Part shown: positions 11,481 to 23,338 of the stretch, piece after piece | Position numbering within the stretch: the first letter of the stretch is position 1 | Layout of the letters: the number at the start of each line of letters is the position of its first letter | Source of the DNA: Neofusicoccum parvum | Lineage: Eukaryota; Ascomycota; Dothideomycetes; Botryosphaeriales; Botryosphaeriaceae | Assembly: GCA_020912385.1 (NCBI GenBank) | Contig: CP087207.1 | Span: 1,364,001-1,428,000, forward strand | Reading direction: 5' to 3' | DNA: 64,000 bases | Notes under the pieces: generated by a model | The model's database searches: none | Told to the model about the DNA's origin: nothing | The model's input: only the letters and a program-made list of their open reading frames with translations | Program-made: the position numbers and the translations under genes

Positions 11481-13042
11481 ATGAAGCTCTTGCTCCCCGC
11501 CATCCTCCTCGGCCGCCTAGCCGCCACGTCGCCCATCTCGGCTCCGGTCGAGGAGCGGGCGGAGAAGTTCAACTACGACGGCTACAGGGTGCTGCGCGTG
11601 GCGTTCGACGAGTACGAGAAGAACCCCGAGGCCGTGGCCGCTCTCGGAGAGCAGCTGAGCGACGAGCCCCCGCAACTCGGCTTTGTCGACCTCCTCGTTG
11701 CGCCGGAGAAAAACAGCGAGGTTGAGAGCCTGGCCATCAACGCCCAGGTCATCCAGGATGATCTCGGCGCTGCGATCAAGCAGGAGGAGGAGGAGACGGT
11801 TGAGTACCGAGGTGGGTTGGCCAGCTTCCCTTCGAGACTTGTTTATTGCCAAGCTCAGCCCTTGTTTCAAGCCACTGACGAGTGAAACCAGCTGGCGCTG
11901 TCCCGTCCGACTCGTGGTTCGACGCCTACCACTCGTACGCCGATCACCTGGCATTCCTGACGGATCTCGTCTCGGTCCGCCCCAGCAACGCAGAGATTGT
12001 GTACGCAGGCACCTCCTCCCAGGGCCGCAACATTACCGGAATCCACTTCTGGGGCAGCAGCGGCAAGAACACAAAGCCGGCTGTTATCATGCACTCGACC
12101 GTCCATGCCCGTGAATGGATCACCACGCTGGTGAGAAGGTGCTGGTCTTGAGGATCTGTGGGGATAAACTGACTGTGATACAGACCAACGAGTACGTTGC
12201 GTACCAGCTGCTCACCAAGTACGCTTCGGATGCTACGATCAAGTCGTACGTCGACAAGTACGACTTCTACGTCTTCCCTGTTGTCAACCCTGACGGTACG
12301 TGCGAGACCTTTGAGCTCGTCGAGGATGTCACTTACGATTCTGCAGGCTTCGTCTACACGCAGACGAACACCCGCCTCTGGCGCAAGAACAGGCAGAGTG
12401 TTTCGAGTAGCACCTGCATCGGTACGGACATCAACCGCAACTGGGCTGTTGGCTGGAACGTCGCCGGTGGCTCTTCCACCGACCCATGTGACGAGACGTA
12501 CAGGGGTAAGCAGAATGCATCACATTTCCTGTCGGAAGCTGACAACCTTGGACGCTAGGCACTGCTGCTCTCAGTGCCCCTGAGACGAGCGGCCTCGCCG
12601 CCTTCTCCAGGACCGTAGCTAGCCGCCAGGGCGTCAAGATGTACATGGACTGGCACTCGTACTCGCAGCTCTGGATGACTCCATACGGCTACACCTGCAG
12701 CCAGCTGCCCTCCACCAACACGGAGCTGCAGTCCATTTCCGGCGGTGCTGTTGCGGCCATCGAAGCCGTCCACGGCACGCAATTGTAGGTCTTACCACCA
12801 CCGTGCTAAATCTATTGGACTGACGCCAGACCAGCGAATACGGCCCTATCTGCCAAACCATCTACCAAGCCTCTGGGTCCAGTGTCGATTACTCGCACCA
12901 AACTGTTGGGTCTCAGTACACCTTCACTGCGGAGCTGCGCGACACTGGCAGATACGGCTTCGTTCTGCCGGCCAACCAGATCAGGCCTACCTCCGAGGAG
13001 ATGTGGGCCGGCATGAGCTATGTTTTCGCAAACATGAAATAA
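11481..13042 (+). CDS. Secreted zinc carboxypeptidase, M14A family
   Basis: This is a secreted metallocarboxypeptidase that removes C-terminal residues from peptides. Six exons (11481-11811, 11892-12130, 12184-12295, 12347-12505, 12559-12784, 12835-13042) give 424 residues. A signal peptide (MKLLLPAILLGRLAATSPI) is followed by an activation propeptide to about residue 112, then the catalytic domain. Zinc ligands are His182 and Glu185 (VHAREW) and His313 (DWHSYSQL). The substrate-carboxylate pair Asn257-Arg258 sits in DINRNW, and the catalytic Glu389 in FTAELRDTGRYGF. All key residues are present, so an active, protease-activated exopeptidase is expected. The A/B specificity pocket was not assigned. 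Confidence 0.95.
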
Positions 13043-14369
13043 ATGGGGAAAGACGGCTGAAACTGTCTGATGGGTTGTAGTCTGGTGAGATTTGGTATTG
13101 GATCTTCTTACCGACCTGCCGCATCTCTACAACGTTCTTTCAAGCCATATTTGCGGCCATAAAACAATAGAACCATTTGCAAAGTGTCCACTCCAGATCC
13201 GACGAGACAGTCGTATGCAGAAGAGAAAGGCCACCGGCGTGAGCCGTGACGGATTATCGGCTGCACACCCATCGTTGACGATGAAGCGGAGAAGCAATCG
13301 GCGCCTACTTTCCCAACAACGACTGTTTGGCCCCCGCACACACGGTGCTGCCTCCTCGCCGGCTCTAAGAGCACTCTTCACACCCGGCCCTCCCCAACAC
13401 AATATAAACAATCTGCAGCGGCATATTCCTATAACGACCGAGACCCTGGGCGGCCGTTAACCCCCGCATGCCGGCGCACAGCCAATCACAACCGCCACCC
13501 CGGCCACTGACCCGGATTTTGAGATAGCGAGTCCGCAAATCATTACGCCAATCGGCTCCAGCGCCTAGCCACAAGGCTGCAACTACTACATGTATGGGGC
13601 ACAGTGCTACAACTCAATTTCAAGGTCAGCAGACACCGCGCACACCGCGCCGCACTCGCCGCCGATCGGGAGCCCGTTCAGCCACTACGGCTTACATTAG
13701 CTGTACAGGACGCGGGACGGTCCCCTGCACAACCAACCGTGGGCCTCTTGCGAATGCCCAAACGGGACAGACAACCCTGGCGGCTCGGCCCGCATAGCCT
13801 TAACAAGGCGCGGTGCCCGGAATTGGGCTGGCCGTCGAACCCAGACCCCAAATTATTGCCTGCTCACCGCGTGCTAATCTAACCCGAGTCGAGAAACGGG
13901 GACTGGCCATCTGCGAATATTGGTTGGGCTTTTCCTTTTTTTTTTCCACATCGGTCATCTGCTCAGCAAACGGGTCGATCGGCGGGCGTGGCGGACAGCC
14001 ACGCGGAAATCGCAGGTGGTGCATGACTTCTTCTTTACACCTGCATAAGCCCCCAGGCTGTTTCTGCAAGGGCGGAGAGACATGTTCGCCTAAGTGATTG
14101 GATACGAGCGGCGTAGGTGCATGGATTAGGCTTGGGCCGGCTGAAACAGGCAGTTGGTTATATCGGGGCATGCGAAAAAGAGCCGCGATCGGGATAGCTT
14201 GGGGCGGGGGGGGTTCAAGCGAAGGTTTTAATGCCAATGCTTCTCTGATATGCTGGGGAGCTTAAAAGCTGCTTGAAGAATCGCTCTCTCCGGCAGCTTT
14301 GCGTGCTTCCTTTGCCCTGCGAGCGCCGAGCTTTCTTGTTTTTTGAATCCAGAGGAAAAGGACGCCACC
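13043..14369. other. Intergenic region between two secreted-enzyme genes
   Basis: No gene, tRNA or repeat is supported in these 1.3 kb. A short poly-pyrimidine run near 13930 and a G-run near 14205 are the only low-complexity features. Confidence 0.5.
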
Positions 14370-16895
14370 ATGTTCGGCCGCACCATGATGCTTCCTCTCT
14401 CCACTCTCCTGTTCTGGATCTACCTCGCCAGGTCAGTTCTCCTCCATGGATTCTCCGTCCCCTAGAGCCCCCAGCTGACCTCGGGCCCAGTCTTTCCAAT
14501 GCCGTCACCCTCCCCGACTACGAATACATCATCGTCGGCTCGGGCGCCGGTGGGGGCCCTCTTGCCGCACGCCTCGCCTTAGCCGGGCACCGCACGCTGC
14601 TCATCGAAGTGCGCCAGCCCCGATGCCCCGTCCATTGCCCCAGGCGCTGACAGCAGAGAACAAAAGGCCGGATCCGACGATGGATCTGCCACCGAGTACC
14701 AGGTGCCGGCGCTGCACGCAGCATCGACCGAGTACGCGCCTATGCGGTGGGACTACTGGGTGCGGCACTACGCCGACGATGCTCAGCAGGCGCGTGACAG
14801 CAAGGCGACGTGGACGACGCCGGCGGGCGACCTGTACACGGGAACGCAGCCGCCCGAGGGCTCGACGCTCAAGGGCATCTTGTATCCCCGCGCGGGCACG
14901 CTGGGCGGCTGCGGCAGCCACAACGCCATGGTCATGATTTATCCGCACCGGAGCGATTGGGACAACATCGCCGAGGTGACGGGGGATGCGAGCTGGGCTG
15001 CGGATGAGATGAGGAAGTATTATGTGAAGCTGGAGCATGCGTGGTACTTGCTCGGGAACAGTGTTGTTGGCCATGGGTTCAGCGGGTGGTTGAAGGTTGG
15101 CGTGACGGGTAAGTGAAAGACGTGGCTGGGCAATGTCTCGGGCTGGCGGGGGTCACACACCTCGTTGAAACATCCGTCCGGACGGATACCTCTACTTTGA
15201 ACATTTCCGTCGACGCTGCCCGGCAGGGATGCAGCTGACCTCCGACGCAGACCTCACGCTCGTCATCGAAGACATCCGCCTGCTGCAGATGGTCATCGCC
15301 GCCGCCTCAACCTTTGGCAAGAGCATCGTCGGCTCCCTCCTCGGCACCGTTACTGGGCTCGCGTCGCTCCTGGCCCTCGACATTGTCCGTAAGCCCTTTT
15401 TCCCACGCGGCAAGAACAAGCCACGCTGACGCACGAATGACTGCCATAAGAACCGCGTGTGGCCCGACCGTGACACGTCCACCGACCTCTACCAAGTGCC
15501 CATCCACATCGACAACTACGAGCGCAACGGCCCGCGCGAGTTCCTGCTCTCCGTCGTCGACCAGGGCTACCCGCTTGACATCCGACTGAACTGCCTCGCC
15601 ACCAAGGTCCGTTTTGACGGCACGAAGGCCGTCGGCATCGATTTCCTGGATGGGGAGAGCCTGTACCGCGCCGATCCCAGGGCCGAGGCGAGTGGGACGC
15701 CTGGAACTCCAGGCAGCGTGAATGCAACGAGGGAGGTCATATTGGCTGCCGGCACGTTTAACACGCCACAGCTGCTGAAGCTGAGTGGGGTGGGCCCGAG
15801 GGAGGAGCTGGAGGAGTTTGGGATACCGGTTGTGAAAGACCTGCCTGGTGTCGGTAAGTGGGACATTCCTTGCTTTTGCTCTTCGTCTTCTCTTGAGGCT
15901 ACAGGCGCCGGGGAGATTAGATTGCTTTTCCGACAGTACGTGGGGAGGTGAAGTGTCCGCCCGCAAGGCATGAGCGCATGTTCGCGAGCATCCATGTGGT
16001 CAAAGAGAGATGCCTTTGTTCCAGACATACCGTTCAGCTCGCGGTCTTCGCAGTCCCATGTCCTACACCACATAAACCCCATCCCAGAAAAGGGAACTGA
16101 CATCTCCCCCAACGTCACACAGGTACCAACCTCCAAGATCGCTACGAAATCGGCACGACCATCAAATTCGCCGCCAACTTCACCCTGACCGAAGACTGCA
16201 CCTGGAACAGGACGCCCGACGACCCATGCCTGAAGCGCTGGCAGAACAACGCTGTCTTCCGCGGCATCTACGGGTCGACGGGCATCGCGCTCGCCGCCGT
16301 GCGCAAATCCAGCACCGTCGCCGCGGGCGACCCAGCCGACCTCTTCGTCTTCGGCGCGCCCGCCAACTTCCGGGGCTACTTCCGCAACTACTCGGTCGAG
16401 ACCACGGCCGACGCCAAGCACTGGACCTGGCTGACGCTCAAGGCGCACACGCGCAACCGCGCCGGCACAGTGCGCCTGGCGTCGGCGGATCCGCGCGACA
16501 CGCCCGACATCGACTTCAACTACTTCGCCGACGGCGACGAGGATCTGCAGGCTGCGTACGAGGGCATCGAGTTCGCGCGCGACATCTATAATCACATGCC
16601 GGCTACGCTGGGGCCCTACGAGGACGTGCGGCCGCCGGCTGGCGAGGATGCGACGAAGCAGTTCATCAGGGATGAGGCGTGGGGCCATCACGCTTCGTGC
16701 ACCTGCCCAATTGGCGCGGACGACGATGAGATGGCGGTGCTGGATGGCCAGTTCAGGGTGAGGGGTGTTCAGAATCTGAGGGTGGTGGATGCGTCGGCTA
16801 TGCCCAGGATTCAGGGCTTCTTCATCGTGACAAGCGTGTATATGATGAGCGAGAAGGCAGCAGATGTCATTATAGCTGATGCGGGGTCGCAGTGA
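14370..16895 (+). CDS. Secreted GMC-family FAD oxidoreductase
   Basis: This is a glucose-methanol-choline flavoprotein of the aryl-alcohol oxidase/choline dehydrogenase type; the substrate is not predictable. Six exons (14370-14431, 14491-14608, 14667-15108, 15227-15384, 15451-15853, 16123-16895) give 651 residues. The start has an excellent context (GCCACCATG) and a signal peptide ([20 protein letters not shown]). The ADP-binding motif is [17 protein letters not shown] with the FAD ribose acid in LLIEAG; the second GMC signature is [16 protein letters not shown]. The active-site His lies in [12 protein letters not shown], and the C-terminus has [14 protein letters not shown]. Two introns must use AAG acceptors to keep frame, each behind a CTGAC branch site. 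The fourth donor is GTCCGT, and the last intron is unusually long (269 nt). Confidence 0.9.
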
Positions 16896-17396
16896 TGGAA
16901 GTAGTCCAGATGGCAGTGTCGAGGGAAGGGGAGGGAAAAAGTTGACATGTGGGTAGTAAGCAGGAATAAGCTGATGACGGCATGACGGCCTTGTGGCTAA
17001 GGGCTTCCCGATAAGATCTTAGGCGTGGCGTCTTTGGATCAGCGGGGCGTCAGCTTACGGCGATCCTTCACATTTTTCTCCGGGGCAATGGTTGGCCTGT
17101 AATGCGCGATCGTAGAGCTGTGGGGTGAGATTTGGAACGTCTAGCCCTCAGCCGAACGTGGGGGGTGGAGGAAAGGCGCCAGAGCCAGCAATAGTAGTTA
17201 GATTTCTCCAAATTTCTGATTCGTTCCTGAGATGCTCAAGACTCGTTTCTGTCGTCTCAGCCTCCGCCTCATTCCGCCGCCAAGGGCATGACAAGCGCCC
17301 TGGAGGCTCTTGTTCCTCCCCTGTCCTTAACGTAGATAGTTGCACCCGTCGCCTTCCGTGCCTTACCGCCAACTGCCGTTATCTCCTCTCGGTGGT
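16896..17396. other. Convergent 3' intergenic region
   Basis: About 500 bases separate the stop of the GMC gene from the stop of the Tsc13 gene on the opposite strand. Nothing beyond likely 3' untranslated sequence is seen. Confidence 0.5.
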
Positions 17397-18455
17397 CTAG
17401 AAAACACCCGGAATCATGACAAACTTCTTGCGCTTGTACCCGGCACCGAATTCCTTCCTGTATCTCCTCTCCTTCTTGGCAGCCCACAGGGCCATCTGGA
17501 CGCCTGCCACGGCGACGAACAGAGCAGAGGAGAGAAAGCCGGTTTTGCTGATGAGGGAGTTGACTATCCAAACGCCGACCCACGAGATGACTTCGAAGAG
17601 GTAGTTCGGGCAGGTGACCCACGAAAAGCCAAGGCCCTCGGGAATGCCACGCGCGGTGGGGTTGTTGGCCGGACGCAACCCACGCAGCACCAAGTGGGCA
17701 TTGAGGTTCCCGAGCTCGCCCACTACAAACAGGGCAATTGCGGCGTATACGGCCAGCGGATTGGAGTCAATCTCGGCCTTGGAGCTGCCGTAGGCAAACA
17801 CAGCCAGGTTGAGGCCAGACAGCACCCAGTAGTGACCAGAGTTCTTGATGATGTTGAAAGCGGGCATGGTGGCGCTGGAGAAGCGGTGCACGAACAGCGT
17901 CTCCAGCTCACGCTTGAAGAAGTGGATGGTCACCATGGCAAGCGAGAGCTTCTGCAGAGAGGTCGGGGCCGGGAGAGCGGACGGGGTGAGCGACGGATAC
18001 GGGTAAAGATAAGGGCGCAGGAAGTAGACCAGCGGGTGGATGAGCAGCGGGCCGAGGTACTCGACGAAGAAGACGGTGCGCCATGCGATTTGGGGGCCTG
18101 CTGCCGGTCAGTCTTCAGCGTGCGGGCAGACGCCACGGGGGCCAGACCGAGATCCTTGACGGTGATGGTGCTCTTCTGGCGCAGGCCGGTCTCTTGGACG
18201 AGGGTCCTGGTCGAGTTTGGGACGACGGACCCATCGCTGCCCTTGGCAATGCGCAGGCGGTGCACCGAGGTGGCCGAGGCGGCAGCAATGCGCTTGTAGA
18301 GCTCGGCGGTCGAGTCGGACAGGGCGATGGAGGTGTCGGCGGGGAGCCTCTTGATGGGCTTGCCTGGGACAATGGGTCAGCAGCAGCCCACGGCGGAGCA
18401 CAGCAGCAGGAGGCGCACCGCGCGGCTGCACGACGAGCGTGACGGGTTCAGACAT
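17397..18455 (-). CDS. tsc13: Very-long-chain enoyl-CoA reductase (Tsc13)
   Basis: This is the fourth enzyme of the ER fatty-acid elongation cycle; it reduces trans-2-enoyl-CoA with NADPH and supports sphingolipid synthesis. Exons on the minus strand are 18419-18455, 18148-18363 and 17397-18097 (introns 55 and 50 nt), giving 317 residues. The N-terminus (MSEPVTLVVQPRGKPIKRLP) is the ubiquitin-like domain of the family. The body has several membrane helices and the steroid 5-alpha-reductase-type C-terminal domain (FFVEYLGPLLIHPLVYFL, VTIHFFKRELETLFVHRFS, GHYWVLSG, SWVTCPNYLFEVISW). The protein ends KKFVMIPGVF, a typical family ending. It is divergent from the Ppo oxygenase gene, which also acts on fatty acids. 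Confidence 0.95.
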
Positions 18456-18790
18456 GGCTGGGGCGGTGGTGGTGTTTGGGGAGGGCGGCAGCTCAACGGA
18501 TTTTGAATCGCGCAACAGTCGGCGCGCGCGCGCCCAAGCTCCGACGCACGGTGGCCGAGCGCCGAGGAGCTGCCCGCTGCGCTTCGCCGGCAGTGACATT
18601 GACATTGACACGGCCCCGCACGTGCACACCCGTTAGGGCTGTGCCGGCTCGAGGTACGAGGGGCATTGTGATTCCAACGACGCGCAGCATGAGCCTTCCG
18701 GCGCTGCACGCACCGGCGCTGACGCAACGCGCGCGCGCCCAGCCTCGGCACATGGCGCCAGTGCCAGCGCCGCCGGCGAGCGCCGGTGAG

Positions 18791-18875
18791 CCCAGCGCCC
18801 AGCGGCCAGCAGCCAGCAGAGGCAGCCAGCAGAGGCAGCCAGCGCCCAGCGGCCAGCGCCCAGCGGCCAGCGCCC
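18791..18875. repeat. GC-rich minisatellite (CCAGC-based)
   Basis: About 85 bp are built of imperfect copies of AGCGCCCAGCGGCC and AGCCAGCAGAGGC units. All variants keep CCAGC every 5-14 bases. It lies midway between the two divergent starts. Confidence 0.8.
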
Positions 18876-19212
18876 CGCTGCTGCTTGACCGCCCAGGGCC
18901 GCCGCGCAGCCAATCCGGCGGCCGTCTTCAGCCTTGCGGCGGCGGATGTGCCTGGATGCAGCTTTGCGAGTGTCAGCCCCAGGCCGCGGCGCTCAGCTCC
19001 TCCCGCCGCACGAGCTGGCCTCCAGCGCGACGGATAATCGGCGGGGCGCCATTGGCTCGCCCCCCTGCCCAATGGCCCCAGGCCCCTTGCGCCGCCCTGC
19101 TGTCGCCCTCCCCGGCGCCGTGCCCCAAGCTGACCTCGACGTCGTCGTGAACCCGCTCAGCCGCACCTACTAGCAGCCACCTTATCGGGCGGCCTCCACC
19201 ACGGCCTCGACG

Positions 19213-19219
19213 CATATAA
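19213..19219 (+). promoter_or_regulatory. Probable TATA box for ppoA
   Basis: CATATAA lies about 185 bp before the likely leader intron and 400 bp before the ATG, a plausible distance once the 160-nt leader intron is removed. Confidence 0.4.
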
Positions 19220-19400
19220 CTAGCCGCCGCCTGCCGCGGGCCACCGAGCTGCCCGTCACCCGAGCGCCTCCCGCGACCACGTGTATTGCTATAATTGCCT
19301 GAGCGCCTGTGTTTTTCTTCGCTGTCTTATATCATCTGATTCCCGTGTCGCCGCCCGCCCCCCGCCGGCGAGCCCTCCCTTAATTGATACCCCTCAAGAA

Positions 19401-19560
19401 GTAAGTCCGCTGTCTCCGCGTCGTACCAGCCCTGCCGTCTGCATGTCTCGCTCCCGCCCATTTGCTCTTTCTGTCGCCGCCGGAAGCCCAGCATTGCATG
19501 GCCGCCGCTCCCTTTCTCCCGAGCCGGATTCCTTTATCACCCGTCTGTCTTTCATTCCAG
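19401..19560 (+). other. Likely intron in the 5' untranslated region of ppoA
   Basis: A consensus donor GTAAGT at 19401 and a pyrimidine-rich acceptor ending TTCATTCCAG at 19560 bracket 160 nt that precede the start codon at 19623. No coding frame crosses it. Confidence 0.5.
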
Positions 19561-19622
19561 CCCGCCCCGCCTTCTCAACGCCACTGCCCGCCTGACCCGT
19601 GCCGTAGCACCCCTTCCCCGCC

Positions 19623-22600
19623 ATGTCGTTGCATTTCTCGTCCGAGCCCGAGCTCTCGCAGCTCGACAAGACCCGCAGAGAGGTCTCCGATGCTGTCTCC
19701 AAGATCAGCACCCTCATCAGCCAGGCCGTGAAGCCGCTGCCCACCGGCACCGGAAACGGCGCCGACCTGAGCGCCGAGGACTACCACACAGATGCCTTTG
19801 AGGCCGCGGAAGCTGGACTTTCCGACCTGAGCCACATGGGCATCACCGACTACAAGACCCTGTACAACGTGCTCCAGCAGAAGCTCACCGGCGAGCTCGT
19901 CGACGACAAGACCTATTTCATGGAGCGCTTGATCCAAGCTGCCGCAAAGCTGCCCGACACTTCTCCCACCGGAAACAAGCTGACCGAGGGCTTCCTCACC
20001 CAGCTCTACAACGACCTGCAGCATCCGCCGCAATCCTACCTCGGAGGCCACCTCAAGTACCGCCAGGCCGATGGCTCCTGGAACAGCCTGAAGCACCCGA
20101 AGCTTGGCGCTGCCGGCATGCCCTACGCAAGGACGGTGCAGCCCAAGGCTCCCCAGCTGGTGGCTCTGCCCGATGCCGGCGTCGTCTTCGACAGTGTCAT
20201 GGCCCGGAAGAAGAGCGAGAAGCACCCCAACCAGATATCCAGCATGCTCTTCTACCTGGCCTCCATCATCATCCACGACCTCTTCCGCACCGACCACGAT
20301 GACTTCAGCAGGTCAAAAACCTCGTCATACCTTGACCTCGCCCCTTTGTACGGCAGCAACGACGACGAGCTGAAGACCATGAGGTCTGGCAAGAACGACG
20401 GCAAGCTCAAGCCTGACTGCTTCGCCGAGACGCGCCTCCTTTTGTTCCCTCCGGGCGTGGGTGTGCTGCTCATCATGTTCAACCGCTTCCACAACTACGT
20501 GGCGGGCCAACTAGCCGACATCAACGAGGGCAACAGATTTTCCAAGCCGGTCGAGGGCAGGACAGGCCCGCATGCCAAGACGTGGGAACAGTACGACGAG
20601 GACCTGTTCCAGACGGCACGTCTGATTACTTGCGGTCTCTACATCAACTGCATTCTCCTCGACTATGTCCGGTCCATTCTCAACCTCAACAAGACGGACA
20701 GCAACTGGGCGCTTAACCCTCGTGCCGAGATCAAGGGCCTCGAGCAGGGCGTTGGCAACCAGGTCTCGGCTGAATTCAATCTGGTGTACCGCTGGCACTC
20801 GGTCATCTCGGACCGCGACGAGAAGTGGACCGAGGATCTCTGGAAGGAGCTTTTCCCTGACAAGGACCCGAAGAAGATGGAGATGCACGAGTTCTTGGCG
20901 CGCCTCAGCAAGCTGGATGACCTAACCCCGAAGGAGCCCGAGAAGAGGGTGTTCAACAAAATGAAGCGCAAGGCCGACGGTACGTTTGACGACGACGAGC
21001 TCGTCAAGGTGCTCGTCGAGAGCGTTGAAGACTGCGCCAACAGCTTCGGCGCCCAGCGTGTGCCTGCTGTGATGCGTGCCATCGAGGTCCTCGGCATCGA
21101 GCAGGCTCGCGCCTGGAATTGCGCGACCCTGAACGAGTTCAGGAAGTATTTCAACCTGACGCCGCATACGTCCTTCGAAGACATCAACCCCGATGTGGCT
21201 GATCAGCTGAAACACCTCTACGAGACTCCCGACATGGTCGAGCTGTATCCCGGTCTTGTCGTGGAGTCGGCAAAGGAGCCTATGGTCCCTGGCTCCGGAC
21301 TCTGCACCAACTACACCATCTCCCGCGGCGTGCTCTCCGACGCTGTGGCTCTTGTCCGCGGCGACCGCTTCTACACTTTGGACTATCATCCAAAGACGTT
21401 GACGAACTGGGGCTACGCTCTGATCGATTCCGACAAGACGATTGACAACGGCTGCGTCTTCTACAAGCTTTTCATGCGTGCATTCCCCAACCACTTTGAG
21501 CCCAACTCCGTCTACGCACACTACCCTCTCACGGTTCCGTCAGAGATGAAGAATGTGCTTGAGACGCTGGGCAAGGCACACATGTACAACTTCGACAAGC
21601 CCAAGCACACCAAGCATCCCCAGCTCATATACTCGTACGAGTGCGCTGAGAAGATCCTCGGCGACAAGGACACGTTCCATGTGACTTGGGGGCCGGCCAT
21701 GGAGTTTCTCATGGGCAAGCCCGCCAAGAGCTTCATGCTTGCTGGCGACGGCTACGAGAACCAGGAGTCGCGGAAGATGATGTCTGAGGCTCTGTACGTT
21801 AAGGAGTGGCAGAAGGAGGTCAAGACCTACTACCTCGCAAAGAGCAAGGAGATTTTGAAGAAGAAGTCGTACACGCTGGGCGACAGTCTCAATCAAGTCG
21901 ACCTCGTCCGCGACGTCGGCAATCTGGTGCATGTCCACTTCGCCGCCGACCTCTTCCTCCTGCCGCTCAAGACCGAAAAGAACCCGCACGGCATGTTCAC
22001 CGAACACGAACTGTACATGATCCTTGCGGCCGTCTTCACCGTCGTTTTCTTCGACCTGGACCCAGCCTCCTCGTTCCCTCTCCGGCAGAAGGGCTTCAAG
22101 GCCACGCAGGCTCTGGGCAAGTTGGTTGAGCTGAAGGTCAAGGAGATCCACGCTGGCGGTGGGATCCTGTCGCACGCCATGTCTCTCGTGTTCCCTTCGG
22201 CCAGCACCGGCAACAGCCTTGAGCACTACGGTATCCACCTCATCGAGCGCCTCCTCAAGTCTGGCATCGACACGCACGATCTCGTGTGGGGCCACATCAT
22301 GGGCACGGCGGGTGGCATGGCGCCCAACCAGGGCCAGCTCTTCGCGCAGACGATGGAGTTCTTCCTGACGACGGAGCAGGGCCGGACACTGCTGCCGACG
22401 TGTCGGGCATTGGCACTGCGCGACGATGACGAGAGCTTCGACAAGCTGATGCACTACTTCATGGAAGGCAGCCGGCTGTACGGTGAGACGGGCGTGTTCC
22501 GCTACGCTACCAAACCAGTCACGGTAGTCGACAGCGGCCGCACTCTCGAGCTGCAGCCTGGCGACCAGCTGATGGTGCACCTGCGCGCCGTCTCTCGAGA

Positions 22601-23034
22601 CCCCAAAATCTTCCCCAACCCGGACGATGTCGATATCACCCGCCCGCTCGACGCGTACATCCACCTCGGCGCCGGCCAGCACCAGTGCCTGGGCCTGCCG
22701 ATGACGCGCATCGCCCTGACCACGCTGTTCAAGGTTGTGCTGACGGAGTGCCCCGGCCTGCGCGTCGCCAAGGGCCCACAGGGGACTATCAGGAAGGTCG
22801 AGCAGGTTTCGGGCCCGCCGGAGCTGGAGAGGGCGGAGGTCAGGTATCATAAGTACTTGACGGAGATGAACGACTCGTTCTTCCCGTTCCCGCAGTGTAA
22901 GTTCCCCACAACTTTCTCCTCCGGTGTCATCACTCTTACTAACGTTTTCCCGTACAGCCCTGAAAGTCAACTGGGACAACGCGGAGGTGCAGGAGAGCAG
23001 CAACGCGAATGGAAGTGCGAATGGAAGCACATGA
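19623..23034 (+). CDS. ppoA: Psi factor-producing oxygenase A (linoleate dioxygenase-P450 fusion)
   Basis: This bifunctional heme enzyme converts C18 fatty acids to hydroperoxides and then diols (oxylipins, psi factor), which balance sexual and asexual sporulation. Two exons (19623-22896 and 22958-23034; intron 61 nt) give 1,116 residues. The N-terminal half is an animal-type heme peroxidase/dioxygenase domain: distal His218 in IIIHDLF, and Tyr389 plus proximal His392 in YRWHSVIS. The C-terminal half is a cytochrome P450-like domain with the heme-thiolate Cys1022 in GAGQHQCLGLP. Because this Cys is present, an active 5,8-diol synthase-type PpoA is likely rather than PpoC, whose P450 half does different chemistry; that subtype call is inference. 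The gene diverges from tsc13. Confidence 0.93.
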
Positions 23035-23338
23035 ACGCCTTCCTTTTGGTGTACAGACAGAGGTTGGTTATAAAGCAACCCGGAGACGGATTGGACTCGA
23101 TAAACCCATGGGCTATCCGGATCTTTCTCCAGCTAATGACAAACGAACGGCGAGCTTCATTCTCGCCATGTGATGAACTTAATATGGACTTCCTTCAAGC
23201 AGTATTGATGTTCGTGTCAAGTGGCTGTTGTTCCATAATCCCCGCAAGAAAGAAGCCCTTTCGTCAGGACAAGGCATCCAAAGCGGAACCACGAAACGTG
23301 TCTAGATCACCAACCTCCCTTGTTCCCTGTCAGGTCAC
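23035..23338. other. Convergent 3' intergenic region
   Basis: About 300 bases lie between the stop of ppoA and the stop of the beta-glucosidase gene on the other strand. Nothing else is seen. Confidence 0.5.

Larger units (their letters stand above)
18456..19622. other. Shared divergent promoter region of tsc13 and ppoA
   Basis: These 1.17 kb separate two divergently transcribed lipid genes. The segment holds a GC-rich minisatellite (18791-18875), a TATA box oriented toward ppoA near 19215, and a likely intron in the ppoA leader (19401-19560). No further gene is supported. Confidence 0.6.

Noticed and set aside
13800..13900. GGTTCGAC-like T-loop on the minus strand suggesting a tRNA
   Set aside because: The flanking stems do not pair as a T-arm and no acceptor stem or anticodon arm can be drawn.
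15567..16691. 374-codon minus-strand frame opposite the GMC gene
   Set aside because: It spans an intron of the real gene and has no recognisable feature.
21540..23078. 512-codon minus-strand open frame opposite ppoA
   Set aside because: GC-rich codon usage in ppoA leaves the opposite strand open; the plus-strand protein has all catalytic residues.
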